Assembly (NCBI GenBank): GCA_028554755.1 | Contig: JAPTOF010000001.1 | Location: 31,340,501 to 31,404,500 of the forward strand | Length of the DNA stretch: 64,000 bases | Origin: Cordia subcordata | Taxonomy: Eukaryota > Streptophyta > Magnoliopsida > Boraginales > Cordiaceae | Direction: 5' to 3' | In this document: piece by piece, positions 57,301-64,000 of the stretch | Numbering within the stretch: position 1 is the stretch's first letter | Layout: the number at the start of each line of letters is the position of its first letter | Position numbers and translations under genes: made by a program | The notes under the pieces: generated by a model | The model's input: the letters and a program-made list of their open reading frames with translations, nothing else | Database searches by the model: none | What the model was told of the DNA's origin: nothing

Positions 57301-57949
57301 GTTGGAGACTGATGATTTATAGTTTCCTTATTTTCTAGAGCTCGGATCCTAGTCCATTACAATCTCATTATATGCTTCCTCACCCTACCACCATTCATTC
57401 GCAGAAAATGGAAAACTATCTCTAAAAAAGACCACACCCTAACCTTTCTAAATGTATACTATCATCCAAATCTTTTTCCCTTGGAAACAGAAGATCATTG
57501 AAGTCATTGACTTTTGAACAGGTGAATGTATGAATTTGAATTCCTAGAGTTAGTTCTTTGATTCCATGAGAGTTCAATTTCCAAACCTCAATTTCTGTGA
57601 AATGAACAAACATTTCGCTGTATTTTATTCGTCATCTAATATGACTAAGTGCTGCTAACGACATTTCTTGTGCTCAATTTCAATATTTTGTCATCAACAA
57701 TGACATGCCTGCTGCTTTAGAGACAGTGGGCTGCTAGACTCATAAAATAGGGGCAATTGCTACTGTTAACAGCGAGCAAGAAGTGAATTAATTAGATGAC
57801 TCCGTTGCTCCCCTATTAAGCACGCTTATCTGATTCTGTATGAGCTCCTCATTTTCACTTTCGAACTGCCTAATTTCCCTTCTATTGGACTGACTTTGCA
57901 GATTGAGATGGCCTCTTTGTGTGAGCACCATTTGAAGTTCCCACAGTAG
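39090..57949 (+). CDS. COS1: 6,7-dimethyl-8-ribityllumazine synthase, chloroplastic (7 exons)
   Basis: This enzyme condenses 5-amino-6-ribitylamino-uracil with 3,4-dihydroxy-2-butanone 4-phosphate in the penultimate riboflavin step, in plastids. Exons: 39090-39395, 40049-40144, 41325-41420, 49343-49421, 55629-55675, 55823-55882, 57902-57949. They join in phase to 243 codons plus TAG. Residues 1 to about 85 are Ser/Pro/Thr-rich, as in a chloroplast transit peptide. The core begins at about residue 95 and carries [33 protein letters not shown] with the catalytic His, [20 protein letters not shown] with the conserved Arg, and [12 protein letters not shown]. All introns are GT-AG. Introns 3 and 4 are filled by retroelements. 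Arabidopsis COS1 is about 227 residues. It looks functional; an unusual point is the Phe-to-Cys change in the final ASLCEHHLK helix. Confidence 0.95.
40049..40144 (+). CDS. COS1: COS1 exon 2
   Basis: Acceptor AAAAG, donor GTACGT. It codes 32 residues including [17 protein letters not shown], with the substrate-stacking Phe. Confidence 0.95.
40145..41324 (+). other. COS1: COS1 intron 2
   Basis: 1180 bp of AT-rich sequence with no insertion recognised. Short frames on both strands are not protein-like. Confidence 0.8.
41325..41420 (+). CDS. COS1: COS1 exon 3
   Basis: Acceptor CATCAG, donor GTGAGT. It codes 32 residues: [11 protein letters not shown] ... [10 protein letters not shown]. Confidence 0.95.
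41538..41542. repeat. 5-bp target duplication of copia 1, left (ATGGA)
   Basis: Identical to 46116-46120, at the other end of the element. Confidence 0.88.
41543..41714 (-). repeat. Copia 1 3' LTR (172 bp)
   Basis: Reads TGTTAAG...TTAACA on the - strand. It is preceded by a polypurine tract (GCTTGAGGGGAAG, 41715-41727 on the - strand). Confidence 0.88.
41722..42460 (-). pseudogene. Copia 1 RNase H
   Basis: The open part (41722-42081) has [43 protein letters not shown] and a LAHLFTKSL tail, the copia RNase H signature. Upstream a Trp codon has become TAG (near 42103), and further stops break the link to RT. Confidence 0.88.
42461..43384 (-). pseudogene. Copia 1 reverse transcriptase
   Basis: The main frame (42461-43084) has [51 protein letters not shown] and the catalytic [13 protein letters not shown] near 43100 separates it from the N-terminal block [20 protein letters not shown] (43097-43384). 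Otherwise it is well preserved. Confidence 0.9.
43385..43584 (-). pseudogene. Copia 1 linker between integrase and RT
   Basis: Low-complexity Ser/Pro/Thr-rich sequence, typical of the variable segment between integrase and RT. A frame shift occurs in it. Confidence 0.55.
43585..44355 (-). pseudogene. Copia 1 integrase
   Basis: Contains [14 protein letters not shown] (second half of the HHCC zinc site), HSDIWGPC with the first catalytic Asp, [23 protein letters not shown] with the second Asp, and [18 protein letters not shown] with the Glu. The D-D-E triad is intact. The N terminus is cut at the inversion breakpoint near 44353, losing the first half of the zinc site. Confidence 0.9.
44353..44523 (+). 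repeat. Copia 1 5' LTR (truncated, inverted) and primer-binding site
   Basis: 44353-44509 is the LTR from base 16 to its end. 44510-44523 (TGGTATTAAGAGCC) is close to the initiator tRNA-Met complement TGGTATCAGAGCC. Its orientation is opposite to the 3' LTR. Confidence 0.88.
44524..45032 (+). other. Copia 1 leader (inverted segment)
   Basis: Noncoding 5' leader between primer-binding site and gag. It includes poly-A runs near 44906-44935. Confidence 0.6.
45033..46100 (+). pseudogene. Copia 1 gag
   Basis: The first frame (45033-45404) has [21 protein letters not shown], the copia UBN2-type gag start. It is stopped at 45405, and the frame shifts before the part around [20 protein letters not shown]. 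The zinc knuckle [14 protein letters not shown] (45856-45897) follows a [13 protein letters not shown] stretch. The frame then runs into the 15-bp LTR stub at 46101. Confidence 0.85.
46116..46120. repeat. 5-bp target duplication of copia 1, right (ATGGA)
   Basis: Directly follows AACTCATACTTAACA, the reverse complement of the LTR start. Confidence 0.88.
46121..47138. other. COS1: COS1 intron 3, no feature recognised
   Basis: AT-rich intron sequence with only short, unremarkable frames. Confidence 0.6.
47139..47472. repeat. Possible small dispersed repeat (MITE/SINE-like)
   Basis: Starts CTAGAGTATATCCCGTGCGT and ends with a GGACACGT...ATAATATATAAGATT tail. The first motif is similar to sequences I associate with dispersed plant repeats. 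No terminal repeats or target duplication could be defined. Confidence 0.3.
47600..48470 (+). pseudogene. LINE (L1-type) RT C-terminal relic
   Basis: In shifting frames the + strand gives the L1 region after RT: a [12 protein letters not shown] segment, [21 protein letters not shown]...FFLWVD (47980-48075), then [10 protein letters not shown] (48332-48362) and [12 protein letters not shown] (48411-48450). This order matches the end of plant L1 ORF2 before the zinc-binding tail. No poly-A tail or target duplication is evident. Heavily degraded. Confidence 0.65.
48514..48561. repeat. (TC)n/(CA)n microsatellite
   Basis: TCTC units passing into ACACAC. Confidence 0.85.
48772..49222. repeat. COS1: Direct duplication in COS1 intron 3 (period about 262 bp)
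   Basis: 48772-48963 and 49036-49222 share ATTAGTGCTTCTGT, AGTGGCATGCTT, TTGTTTAATACTTGG, TTTGTTTGAGGCATGCTGA and GGTCTGACAT in order. The copies are clearly diverged. Confidence 0.85.
49343..49421 (+). CDS. COS1: COS1 exon 4
   Basis: Acceptor TTTGTAG, donor GTAAGT; ends in phase 1. It codes [20 protein letters not shown] and on, with the catalytic His. Confidence 0.95.
49858..50227 (-). repeat. Copia 2 3' LTR
   Basis: On the - strand it starts TGTTGGAAAGATTAG and ends ATACTAACA. The polypurine tract GCTTGAAAGGGAG lies at 50228-50240. The inner 160 bp match 55173-55338. The outer boundary is inferred from the TG/CA ends. Confidence 0.7.
50390..51640 (-). pseudogene. Copia 2 RT and RNase H
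   Basis: RNase [34 protein letters not shown] (50390-50590). RT: the catalytic YIDDIIMA (51160-51185), [33 protein letters not shown] and upstream blocks to about 51640. Several frameshifts. Confidence 0.8.
52290..53530 (-). pseudogene. Copia 2 integrase, zinc region and protease
   Basis: Integrase blocks: [20 protein letters not shown] ([11 protein letters not shown] region, near 52640-52700) and the DVWGPL-type region near 52920-52950. Further right, the protease active site is decayed from D-S-G-A-S-D-H-M-T to HSRASDHMT (near 53480-53510). Many stops. The region between it and RT (51640-52290) is the variable linker. Confidence 0.72.
53798..54368 (-). mobile_element. TRIM (miniature LTR retrotransposon) nested in copia 2
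   Basis: 571 bp with two LTRs of about 120 bp (53798-53918 and 54249-54368), both starting TGTGAA on the + strand and ending AACA. On the - strand the primer-binding site is TGGTATCAAAGCC (54236-54248), one base from the initiator tRNA-Met complement. A polypurine tract CACGTGAGAGGGAG lies by the other LTR. Flanks are TTTAT and TTTAG, a 4-of-5 target duplication. There is no coding capacity. A second primer-site-like GGCTCTGATATCA occurs at about 54048-54060. These features define a TRIM. Confidence 0.82.
54380..55150 (-). pseudogene. Copia 2 gag
   Basis: The N-terminal part has VRMY-type [20 protein letters not shown] and [14 protein letters not shown] (54848-55000). A later segment has [19 protein letters not shown] (about 54680-54750) and [10 protein letters not shown], matching the retrotransposon gag family. 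Several frame changes. The TRIM lies just beyond its C terminus. Confidence 0.75.
55173..55338 (-). repeat. Copia 2 truncated 5' LTR
   Basis: GGAACATAAAAGGAAATAAT and CTTCCTAATAAAGAA, then AATAACTACTGATTCCTAT, are shared in order with 50078-50140 of the 3' LTR. Confidence 0.75.
55629..55675 (+). CDS. COS1: COS1 exon 5
   Basis: Acceptor TTTGCAG, donor GTAAAT; 47 bp coding [16 protein letters not shown] with the first base of Gly from exon 4. Confidence 0.95.
55823..55882 (+). CDS. COS1: COS1 exon 6
   Basis: Acceptor CTGCAG, donor GTAAGT; codes [20 protein letters not shown]. Confidence 0.95.
55883..57901 (+). other. COS1: COS1 intron 6
   Basis: 2019 bp with no recognisable insertion. A short direct repeat (AGGAAGTCGGAA...CTGAACCTT) occurs at about 56868-56930. 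Confidence 0.7.
57902..57949 (+). CDS. COS1: COS1 exon 7
   Basis: Acceptor TTTGCAG; codes [15 protein letters not shown] and TAG at 57947-57949. Confidence 0.93.
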   Translation: MEMASLCEHHLKFPQ

Positions 57950-59090
57950 GAGGTGGCTACTCTCTCGTCTCACCAAAATGATTTCAGATTTTTATCTTTT
58001 CCAAGCCTTAGTAGGCGCGTATTGCCTTTTTTTCCTTCTTTAGCTTGAGGTCTATGAGCGTGCAGAGTTCTAATTTTGTTGCAATTTTCTTCTCTATGGC
58101 TACTAGATATCTTTATGCAGCATTATCTAAACTAAGATTCTGCAGACTGGCATTTGTGGAAGAGCAAGAACCTAGAATCGAGAATGATTCCTCGTAAGCT
58201 ATTGTCAATAAAGAACGCGAGGCATGCCACAGGGACTTATAATTTGTGCAAAGTAATAAACAAGGATGATGTGCAAGAAATAATCTTTTTTTCTTTTTAT
58301 TTTATTTTATTTATCTATTTGCTAAACAAGCAAGAGATTTGTATTAAAAAGAGGGGAAATATATAAAAGATCGTGAGGACCATCTCACCCCGAACCAGCC
58401 TACTTCTATCAATGTTCCAATTTCTGCATAATTGTCTATTAACAGTAGTATTCCTAAATTTCTTCTCGTAGAAGTATTCTTTCCCTAACCACATACTTGG
58501 AAGTGGCAAAAGTCTAGTATTCCCGCCAGGGCCATGACCTTTGAACCAGACAATCGAATGCCAATCAAACTTTGGATGAATTTTTTTTTTTTTTTGGGTG
58601 CAAACACTTCATTGTAGACTTGGTACTAAAATTGCCATCATGGCTGACCATCCACCAAACTGAGTCCCTTAGTGAGAGATTTGTGGGAGATTCTCGTGAG
58701 TGAACACAAGGTGAACAAGTTCATTGTTCTGTTGCCATTCGCTAATGCTTTCTGCCTTCAAAAATCAATTCTGCCACTTTAGTGTTCGCTGTAGTGTCAT
58801 AATTCTGGATTGCTTGTTCTCCGAAAATATCAATAAGAATGCCCATTGGATGCCACCAGTCGAACCAAAAGCTGATAGAGCTACCTGGCCCCACTTTGTG
58901 CATTACCCAATGACACCAATACCATGCCGAATCTCAAGGAATATTATGTTGTGTTTCATTTGCCTGTTTTCTGTTTTTATTTTTTAATTTTTATTTTCTG
59001 AAAAAAATTTTCATTTTCTATTTTTCAAAATTTGGAGAATGTTTCTAGTTAACAAAAGCGTTTTTCTTTTTGCTGTTTATGTACGAAATT
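57950..59090. other. COS1 3' flank
   Basis: No gene seen. An AATAAA at 58207-58212, 258 bp after the stop, is a candidate polyadenylation signal. The later part is AT-rich with a poly-T run at 58580-58597. Confidence 0.5.
58207..58212 (+). terminator. COS1: Candidate COS1 polyadenylation signal
   Basis: AATAAA 258 bp downstream of the stop codon, on the gene strand. Plant signals are loose, so other sites are possible. Confidence 0.3.
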
Positions 59091-59097
59091 GCAATCT

Positions 59098-59315
59098 TGT
59101 TTTTTAGAGATATTTATAAAATTGCCACCTTATTTTCTAACTTTATTTTTTTGAAAATATTTATAAAATTGTCACCTTATTTTTTAAATCCTCTAGAGTT
59201 ATTTACAAAATTGTCATATTGTATTCTAAATTTTTAGAATTATTTATAAAATTGCCACCTTGTTTTTTAAATCTTTTAGAGTTATTTACAAAAATTGCCA
59301 CCTTACTTTTAGAGA
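59098..59315. repeat. Tandem repeat, units of about 40-65 bp
   Basis: Five units around TATTTATAAAATTGCCACCTT, variants with GTCACC and GTCATA, separated by T-rich linkers with TTTTAGAG. No coding capacity. Confidence 0.8.
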
Positions 59316-60015
59316 AGACACTTTTTTAATGTTTTCTGTTTTACTAGAAAATTGTTTTTTATTTTCTGAAAATAAAAACAAAAATAAATAATCAAAAAAA
59401 ATTTTATCTTAATTTTCATTTTACATGAAAATGAAAATAGAAAACAAGCAAACCAAATGCACCAAATTCCCAAATGGTTTGCTTTCTCAAGTGATAAGCA
59501 TACGCCCATCAGACCCCAATAGAATCCATTCGATTGAGAAATTTCCACAGATATTTTAGGTTCAATGCATGATAGAGTCCTTACAACTCTTCAGATCAAG
59601 CCCACCTCTTTCAATCCTATGGCAAACAATCTTCCTAGCCACTCATGCTTTTGTTTTTCGATTCGTGCCGGACCAAAGAAAGTTCACAAGCTTCTTCTGA
59701 TGTTAACAACAAAACCTTTTGGTAGGAAAAACATTCTTGCCCAAAAAATCATAGATGCTGGTGAGAACTACTTAAATGAGCTGTTTATGGCTTGCAAAAG
59801 AGAGCCATTTTATAGCCTAACAATCAATTTGGGCAACAATATGATCAATAAGACTTTTGCAATCCTTCTTGCCCGATTTGCCTGTCACCAAAGGAACCCC
59901 AAAGTACCTAATTGGAAAAGAACCAGAGTTGAACCCAAGGGTTTCGAGGATATTCGATTTCAGACTATCTGAGCAAGCACCAAAGAACACTTCACTCCTC
60001 TTTATTGATCTCACG
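59316..60015 (-). pseudogene. LINE (L1-type) RT relic
   Basis: On the - strand, 60014-59817 reads KSNILETLGFNSGSFPIRYF, then GVPLVTGKSGKKDCKSLIDH, the block just after the RT palm in plant L1 ORF2. Downstream are decayed pieces of the following region as far as WKFLNRMDSIGV near 59520. Frame shifts are frequent. The left end dissolves into A/T-rich low-complexity sequence. Confidence 0.72.
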
Positions 60016-60193
60016 CTCCTTCACGTGTCATGCTTCCTCACGTGTAGCATAATTTGTTTAAAGTTTTCATGTGAACAATTTAAACGTGTAGCGTAATTTG
60101 TTTAGAGTTTACACGTGAATAATTTAATATTTTCTATATGGGTGGCAGTAAAGATTGAACCTAAGTTCATTTGGTTTCTAGGCTCTGATACCA
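60016..60193 (-). mobile_element. TRIM-like internal sequence with primer-binding site
   Basis: Similar to the internal part of the TRIM at 53919-54248: repeated CACGTGTAGCATAATTTGTT units (two here) followed by ATTTGG-TTTCTAGG and the initiator tRNA-Met site GGCTCTGATACCA at 60181-60193 (reverse complement). It ends exactly where the copia 3 LTR begins. A left LTR was not found. Confidence 0.55.
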
Positions 60194-60236
60194 AGTTAGA
60201 GTTTGTAGAGAGGAGAGAGAAAGAGAGAGAGAGAGA

Positions 60237-60276
<40 letters not shown>

Positions 60277-60474
60277 TGATGTGCAGAAAAAATGATTATC
60301 TTATTATTTTTGAATACAGTTTATGCCATATATATAGACCTGCGTGTAGGCCCTAACTACTTCTAACTAATCAGTAGTAATTGCCACTACTTCCTAATAC
60401 TCTGCCAGCTAGCATAACTAAACTGAACAGCTGTATACATCTGTCACTGCTTTGTATGCTTTATTCCCTTAACA
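60194..60474 (-). repeat. Copia 3 3' LTR
   Basis: On the - strand it starts TGTTAAGGGAATAAAGC, after polypurine tract GTTTGAGGGAGGA (60475-60487). The far end would be TAACA but reads CTCTAACT, so the last bases are changed. It contains a (GA)n tract at 60211-60271. Confidence 0.72.
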
Positions 60475-61877
60475 TCCTCCCTCAAACTGAGCGTGGCTGG
60501 AAAAGACAAGGAAAGTTTGCATATGAGAAGTTCAAATCTGGCAGTCGGCAGGACTTTGGTGAATATATCTGCCAATTGAGCTGCTGTAGGCACATAAGAA
60601 ATGGATAGTTTCTTAGCCAGAACTTGCTCTCTGATGAAATGATAGTCAATCTCAATATGTTTTGTTCTGGCATGATAAATTGGATTGTATGCAAGAGCCA
60701 TGGCTGACTGATTATCAATGTACAGAGTGGGAATTTGTATAGGTATGTTTAGATCATGAAGTAGATAAGTAAGCCATTTAACCTCTGAAGCAGTCTGGGC
60801 TAAGGCTTGATGCTCTGCCTCAGTGGATGACCTTGCTACAGTGGCCTGCTGTTTAGAGGTCCATGAAATCAAATTAGAGTAAATAAAAACACAAAATCCA
60901 GTAATGGATTTTCTGTCTGTAGGATTGGAGGCCCAGTCACTATTAGAGAAGGCTTGCAGGGTAAAATCTCCAGGTTTGAACTGTAAGCCTGTGGAAATAG
61001 TGCCTTTGACAAATCGTAGGAGTTTCTTTAGGGTTGCAAAATCACCATTTGTTGACTTATGCATATGTTGGCAGAGTGAGTTGACTGCAAATTGAAATTC
61101 TGGTCTAGTTAATGTGAGATACTGAAGAGCACCTACTAGGCTTCTGAACTCAATAGGATTGGCATACAGAGCCTCTGCATTCTGATCTGCAACCTTAGGC
61201 TTTGAAAATGAAGGATTAGGTGAAGAATTGTAGTCTGCCATTCCTGCTCTTGTAAGAAGATCTTTGGCATATTTTGTTTGACACAGAACCATTGAATCTG
61301 CAGCATAAGAGACTTTCAGTCCCAGAAAATAAGAGAGCTTGCCTAATTCTTTCATGGCAAACTGAGACTTCATATCCTGAATTAGAGTATGTATAACCTG
61401 AGGGGAACTCCCAGTAACAATAATATCATCTACATATACTAATAGAAGTGTAGTATCAGTATTTATGTACCTAATGAACAAAGAGGAGTCTGCTAAACTT
61501 GATTTGAAGCCTTGTGTGTTCAGAAAATTAAAGAGCATTGAATACCAGGCCTTGGGGGCCTGTTTTAGACCATACAATGCCTTTTGCAACTTGTAGACAT
61601 ACTCAGGGTGATTAGGATCCTCAAAACCTGGTGGCTGTATCATAACAATAGTCTCAATTAAGGCTCCATGTAAAAAGGCATTTGACACATCTAACTGCTG
61701 CAAAGACCACTTATAATGCAAGGGTAGACAGAGGACTATTCTAATAGTAGGGGCCTTGACTACTAGACTGAAAGTTTCATTGTAATCTAGGCCCTGTTCT
61801 TGGTGAAAACCCTTAGTTACTAGTCGTGCTTTATACCTTGACACAATTCCATCACTGTGTCTTTTTATTTTGAACAC
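60444..61877 (-). CDS. Copia 3 reverse transcriptase and RNase H (uninterrupted)
   Basis: 477 open codons. RT: VSRYKARLVTKGFHQEQGLD, QQLDVSNAFLHGAL, ALYGLKQAPKAWY, and catalytic YVDDIIVTG (near 61420-61445). RNase H: SNSDWASNPTDRKSITGFCV, VARSSTEAEHQALAQTASEV, LYIDNQSAMALAYNPIYHAR, and a LADIFTKVLP end. This is the full RT-RNase H length for copia. The last ten codons fall in the LTR. A TAG at about 61928 cuts it from the upstream polyprotein. The Met at 61877 is only the first after that stop. Confidence 0.9.
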   Translation of the reverse strand: MFKIKRHSDGIVSRYKARLVTKGFHQEQGLDYNETFSLVVKAPTIRIVLCLPLHYKWSLQQLDVSNAFLHGALIETIVMIQPPGFEDPNHPEYVYKLQKALYGLKQAPKAWYSMLFNFLNTQGFKSSLADSSLFIRYINTDTTLLLVYVDDIIVTGSSPQVIHTLIQDMKSQFAMKELGKLSYFLGLKVSYAADSMVLCQTKYAKDLLTRAGMADYNSSPNPSFSKPKVADQNAEALYANPIEFRSLVGALQYLTLTRPEFQFAVNSLCQHMHKSTNGDFATLKKLLRFVKGTISTGLQFKPGDFTLQAFSNSDWASNPTDRKSITGFCVFIYSNLISWTSKQQATVARSSTEAEHQALAQTASEVKWLTYLLHDLNIPIQIPTLYIDNQSAMALAYNPIYHARTKHIEIDYHFIREQVLAKKLSISYVPTAAQLADIFTKVLPTARFELLICKLSLSFPATLSLREDVKGIKHTKQ

Positions 61878-61925
61878 CCACTTGCAACCAATAGGTTTTT
61901 TATCCTGAGGAGGAGGAACAAGAGT

Positions 61926-62458
61926 CTAGGTCTTCTGCTGCTTAAGTGCTCCATATTCCTCATTCATAGCCTGGACCCAATAAAGGGACTTAGCAGCCTC
62001 TTTATAGGTTGAAGGTTCAGTGATAGAAGGTGAAGTTTGGATGGTATGATGAATTGGATAAAGAGGTGATGGTAAAGAACTTGTTTTAGACCTAGTTTGC
62101 ATAGGATGATAGGGCAGTCTTTGAATATTTGATGGTGTTGGCAATAATGGGAGTTAAGAGGCAGATACATGGGTTTGTGTAACTGGCAGTGGAATTGGAG
62201 AATCTGTTTGTGGAGAAAAAGAGCAACTGTTAGGATGAGTGGCAGCCTGCTGAGATGAAGATGAAGAGATAAACTCAGATATAGGCACGACAGTGGATTG
62301 ATCACAGGAAGACAGTGTATCATTAGCATTAGTAAAGTGAGAAGCAGGACTAGAGTCAGTGGAATTGGAATTAGAGATATGAAAGAGAGGAGGAAATGAC
62401 ACTTGACATGAACTGTCAGAGAAAGTGGAAGTGTCTGACTGAGCAAAAGGAAGAGATG
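61926..62458 (-). pseudogene. Copia 3 linker between integrase and RT
   Basis: Ser/Pro/Thr/Gln-rich, low-complexity segment with HPMQTRSK just before the RT domain, the usual motif at this place in copia polyproteins. At least one frame break (62154) and stops at both ends. Confidence 0.6.
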
Positions 62459-62459
62459 C

Positions 62460-63170
62460 CTAAAAAAATTTGACACTTTTGGACACATATGCTCTTTTAG
62501 TATCCAAGTCCATGCATCTATAGCCTTTAGTGTTAGGATGATATCCTAAGAACACACATGGAGTAGAGTTGGTTTGCAATTTGTGCTGATTATAGGGCTT
62601 TATCCATGGGAAGCAGAGACAGCCAAAGGTTTTCAAAACAAAGTAATCAGGTCTGATGTGATACAAGTGTTCAAAAGGAGATTTATTTTGAAGCTGAGGT
62701 GTGGGCAGTCTATTGATGGTGTAATTGGCTATTGATAAAGCCTCTAGCCAGTAAGACTGAGGCAGTTTACTATGCGTTAAGAGAGCTATTGTAGTTTCAA
62801 GCAAATGTTGATGTTTTCTCTCCGCCTTCCCATTTTGTTAGGGTGTGTGAGGACAAGAGGTTTGGTGTATTATGCCATGTTTTTGGAGGAGAAGAGATAG
62901 CTTTTTATTAACAAATTCTCCACCATTGTCTGTTCTGAGAACTTTGATTGTGGTGTTAAATTGTGTGCTCACCATTGCATGAAAAGTACAGAAAGCATAA
63001 AAAACTTCTAACTTAGCTTAAGAGGATATATCTAGGAGAAATAAGAGTAATCATCTATGAACACCACATAGTATTTATATTTGATACATGATGGAACAGG
63101 GGATGGACCCCATACATCAGAATGAATCAATTGAAAAGCACTAGTACTATTAGGTTTTGAAACAGGAAAA
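62460..63170 (-). pseudogene. Copia 3 integrase
   Basis: The C-terminal half (62460-62804) is open: LLTHSKLPQSYWLEAL, YTINRLPT, FGCLCFPW, CVFLGYHPNTKGYRCMD. Upstream blocks include IHSDVWGPSP (near 63110-63130), a VFIDDYS block, RTDNGGEF near 62925, and the motif HTP, stop, QNGKAER near 62820-62850, where CAA became TAA. The last 100 bases of the N-terminal part contain further stops. Confidence 0.8.
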
Positions 63171-63172
63171 GA

Positions 63173-63766
63173 CTAATTATGAGCCTTAGCAACTGAATAA
63201 TCCAAGCACTTATTACTAGTATATGTAATATTTACAGGCAGGAAATGAGATAAAGCAGAAACAATATGCTTGGATGTATGTCCAAGTCTAAGATGCCAGA
63301 TTCTATCCTCAGATAGTGGAGAGCAGACATATTGTAAGGCTGAAAAGTTTGATGAATAGGTAGTGATGTTGCAGGAGCCTAAAGGAAGTGGATATAATCC
63401 TTTTTCATAGGGGCCCTGAAACTTCACTGTATGAGTTTTGTTGTCCAAGATTTGAACACCCTTGGCATTAAAGACAACAAAACAGTCATTATCCTTTGTA
63501 AGTTGATAGATAGAGAGAAGATTGGAAGAGATATTAGGTACATATAGGACATTAGATGATACTAGATTGGAAGTGGAAGTTGGAAGTATACCAGCACCAA
63601 TGCTATTAATTGGTAGAGATTGTCCACTACCTACTGTGACATAGTCATGTCCAGTGTGAGGTTGGCTTGTTTGCAGGTTAGAAAGATCATGAGTGACATG
63701 GCTGGTAGCCCCTGAGTCCAAAATCCAGGCAGAAGAAGAAGTAGTTGGAGTAGCTTGAGTTGTATA
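63173..63766 (-). pseudogene. Copia 3 protease and GAG-pre-integrase zinc region
   Basis: The protease active site is WILDSGATSHVT (near 63690-63725). The region continues with VGSGQSLPINSIG, VLYVPNISSNLLSI and DRIWHLRLGHTS (63280-63310), the start of the HHCC zinc site of integrase. The frame is open for 182 codons from the internal Met, stopping at 63172. A TAG lies about 45 bases upstream of the active site. Confidence 0.85.
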
Positions 63767-64000
63767 AGCCTACTTTGGAATTGGATCCTTGTTGTAGTTA
63801 GTAGTGTCAGTCCTGTGCCAGCAAAAGACTACTGTGTGGTTGAATTTCCCACATATCTGACATTGCACAGGAATAAAGGATGCATGGCTTGAAGAACCTG
63901 CAGATTGTGAAGAAGCCTGAGGATTACCAGAGTAGCCTCCTCTATTGTTAGACCTTTGATTCCTGCCTCTTCCTGTATTACTGTTAGGTCCCCTACCTCT
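63767..64000 (-). pseudogene. Copia 3 gag C terminus with zinc knuckle
   Basis: Reads RGRGPNSNTGRGRNQRSN, a Ser/Gln-rich stretch, then the CX2CX4HX4C knuckle CQICGKFNHTVVFC at 63821-63862. The N-terminal gag is outside the window. Confidence 0.8.

Larger units (their letters stand above)
60475..64000 (-). mobile_element. Ty1/copia retrotransposon 3, internal region, cut by the window edge
   Basis: On the - strand from right to left: gag with a Gly/Arg/Asn-rich tail and zinc knuckle, protease, GAG-pre-integrase, integrase, linker, RT and RNase H, then polypurine tract and LTR. The gag start and 5' LTR lie beyond 64000. Nonsense codons occur as TAG before the protease (near 63770), TAA in the integrase H-T-P-Q-Q-N-G motif (near 62838) and TAG before RT (near 61928). 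Reading frame is otherwise largely kept, which suggests a relatively young but dead copy. Confidence 0.9.

Noticed and set aside
59565..59972. 135-codon + strand frame
   Set aside because: Antisense shadow of the LINE RT relic.
61964..62488. 174-codon Leu/Pro-rich frame on the - strand
   Set aside because: Alternate-frame reading of the copia 3 linker.
1..64000. CRISPR arrays, tRNA, rRNA and prokaryotic operons
   Set aside because: None seen; the direct repeats present are microsatellites, transposon subterminal motifs and local duplications.

Overview
This is a nuclear genome segment from a flowering plant, most likely a eudicot. It is AT-rich and dominated by transposons. It holds one clearly functional host gene: a seven-exon, plastid-targeted lumazine synthase (riboflavin pathway, COS1-type) on the + strand at 39090-57949. 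The plant assignment rests on that gene, on endogenous caulimovirid sequences, on CACTA and Mutator-like elements with plant-specific domains (TNP2, plant mobile domain) and on Ty1/copia elements primed by initiator tRNA-Met. I saw no tRNA, rRNA, CRISPR or prokaryotic-type gene. The species cannot be fixed from the sequence alone.

Layout. 1-1700: AT-rich, no gene. 1701-8264: a scrambled endogenous pararetrovirus (Caulimoviridae) made of at least five fragments in alternating orientation, with long TTA/TAA microsatellites at its edges and at one internal junction. 8265-10578: AT-rich diverged repeats. 10579-23650: a large decayed CACTA (En/Spm-type) transposon with a TNP2-type transposase on the - strand and a second transposon gene on the + strand, split by a nested inverted pair of long noncoding LTR-like repeats. 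23830-25690: a dead MuDR-type transposase. 26181-31685: a second CACTA element with a 3-bp target duplication. It has no transposase of its own but carries pieces of host genes (pectinesterase, an R2R3-MYB and an exon-like piece of unknown origin), so it is Pack-CACTA-like. 31740-34103: a plant-mobile-domain relic, a movement-protein-like fragment and an open 368-codon gag-like frame on the opposite strand. 34729-38998: a Mutator-like element carrying a plant-mobile-domain gene, bounded by a perfect 9-bp target duplication (CAACTTTTT). Its right end lies 92 bp upstream of the lumazine synthase ATG, so the core promoter may be transposon-derived.

39090-57949: the lumazine synthase gene. Its coding sequence is only 732 bp, but introns 3 and 4 are swollen to 7.9 kb and 6.2 kb by a copia element with a precise internal inversion (41543-46115), a LINE relic, and a second copia element (49858-55338) with a TRIM nested in its gag/protease region. 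All six introns keep GT-AG borders and consistent phase, so the gene appears intact despite the load. 57950-64000: 3' flank, a LINE relic, TRIM-like sequence and a third copia element that runs off the right edge. This last element has an uninterrupted reverse transcriptase/RNase H frame but nonsense codons elsewhere.

The most interesting signals are the MULE insertion that rebuilt the COS1 promoter region, the gene-capturing CACTA element, the inverted copia with intact target duplication, and the mosaic viral locus bordered by TTA repeats.
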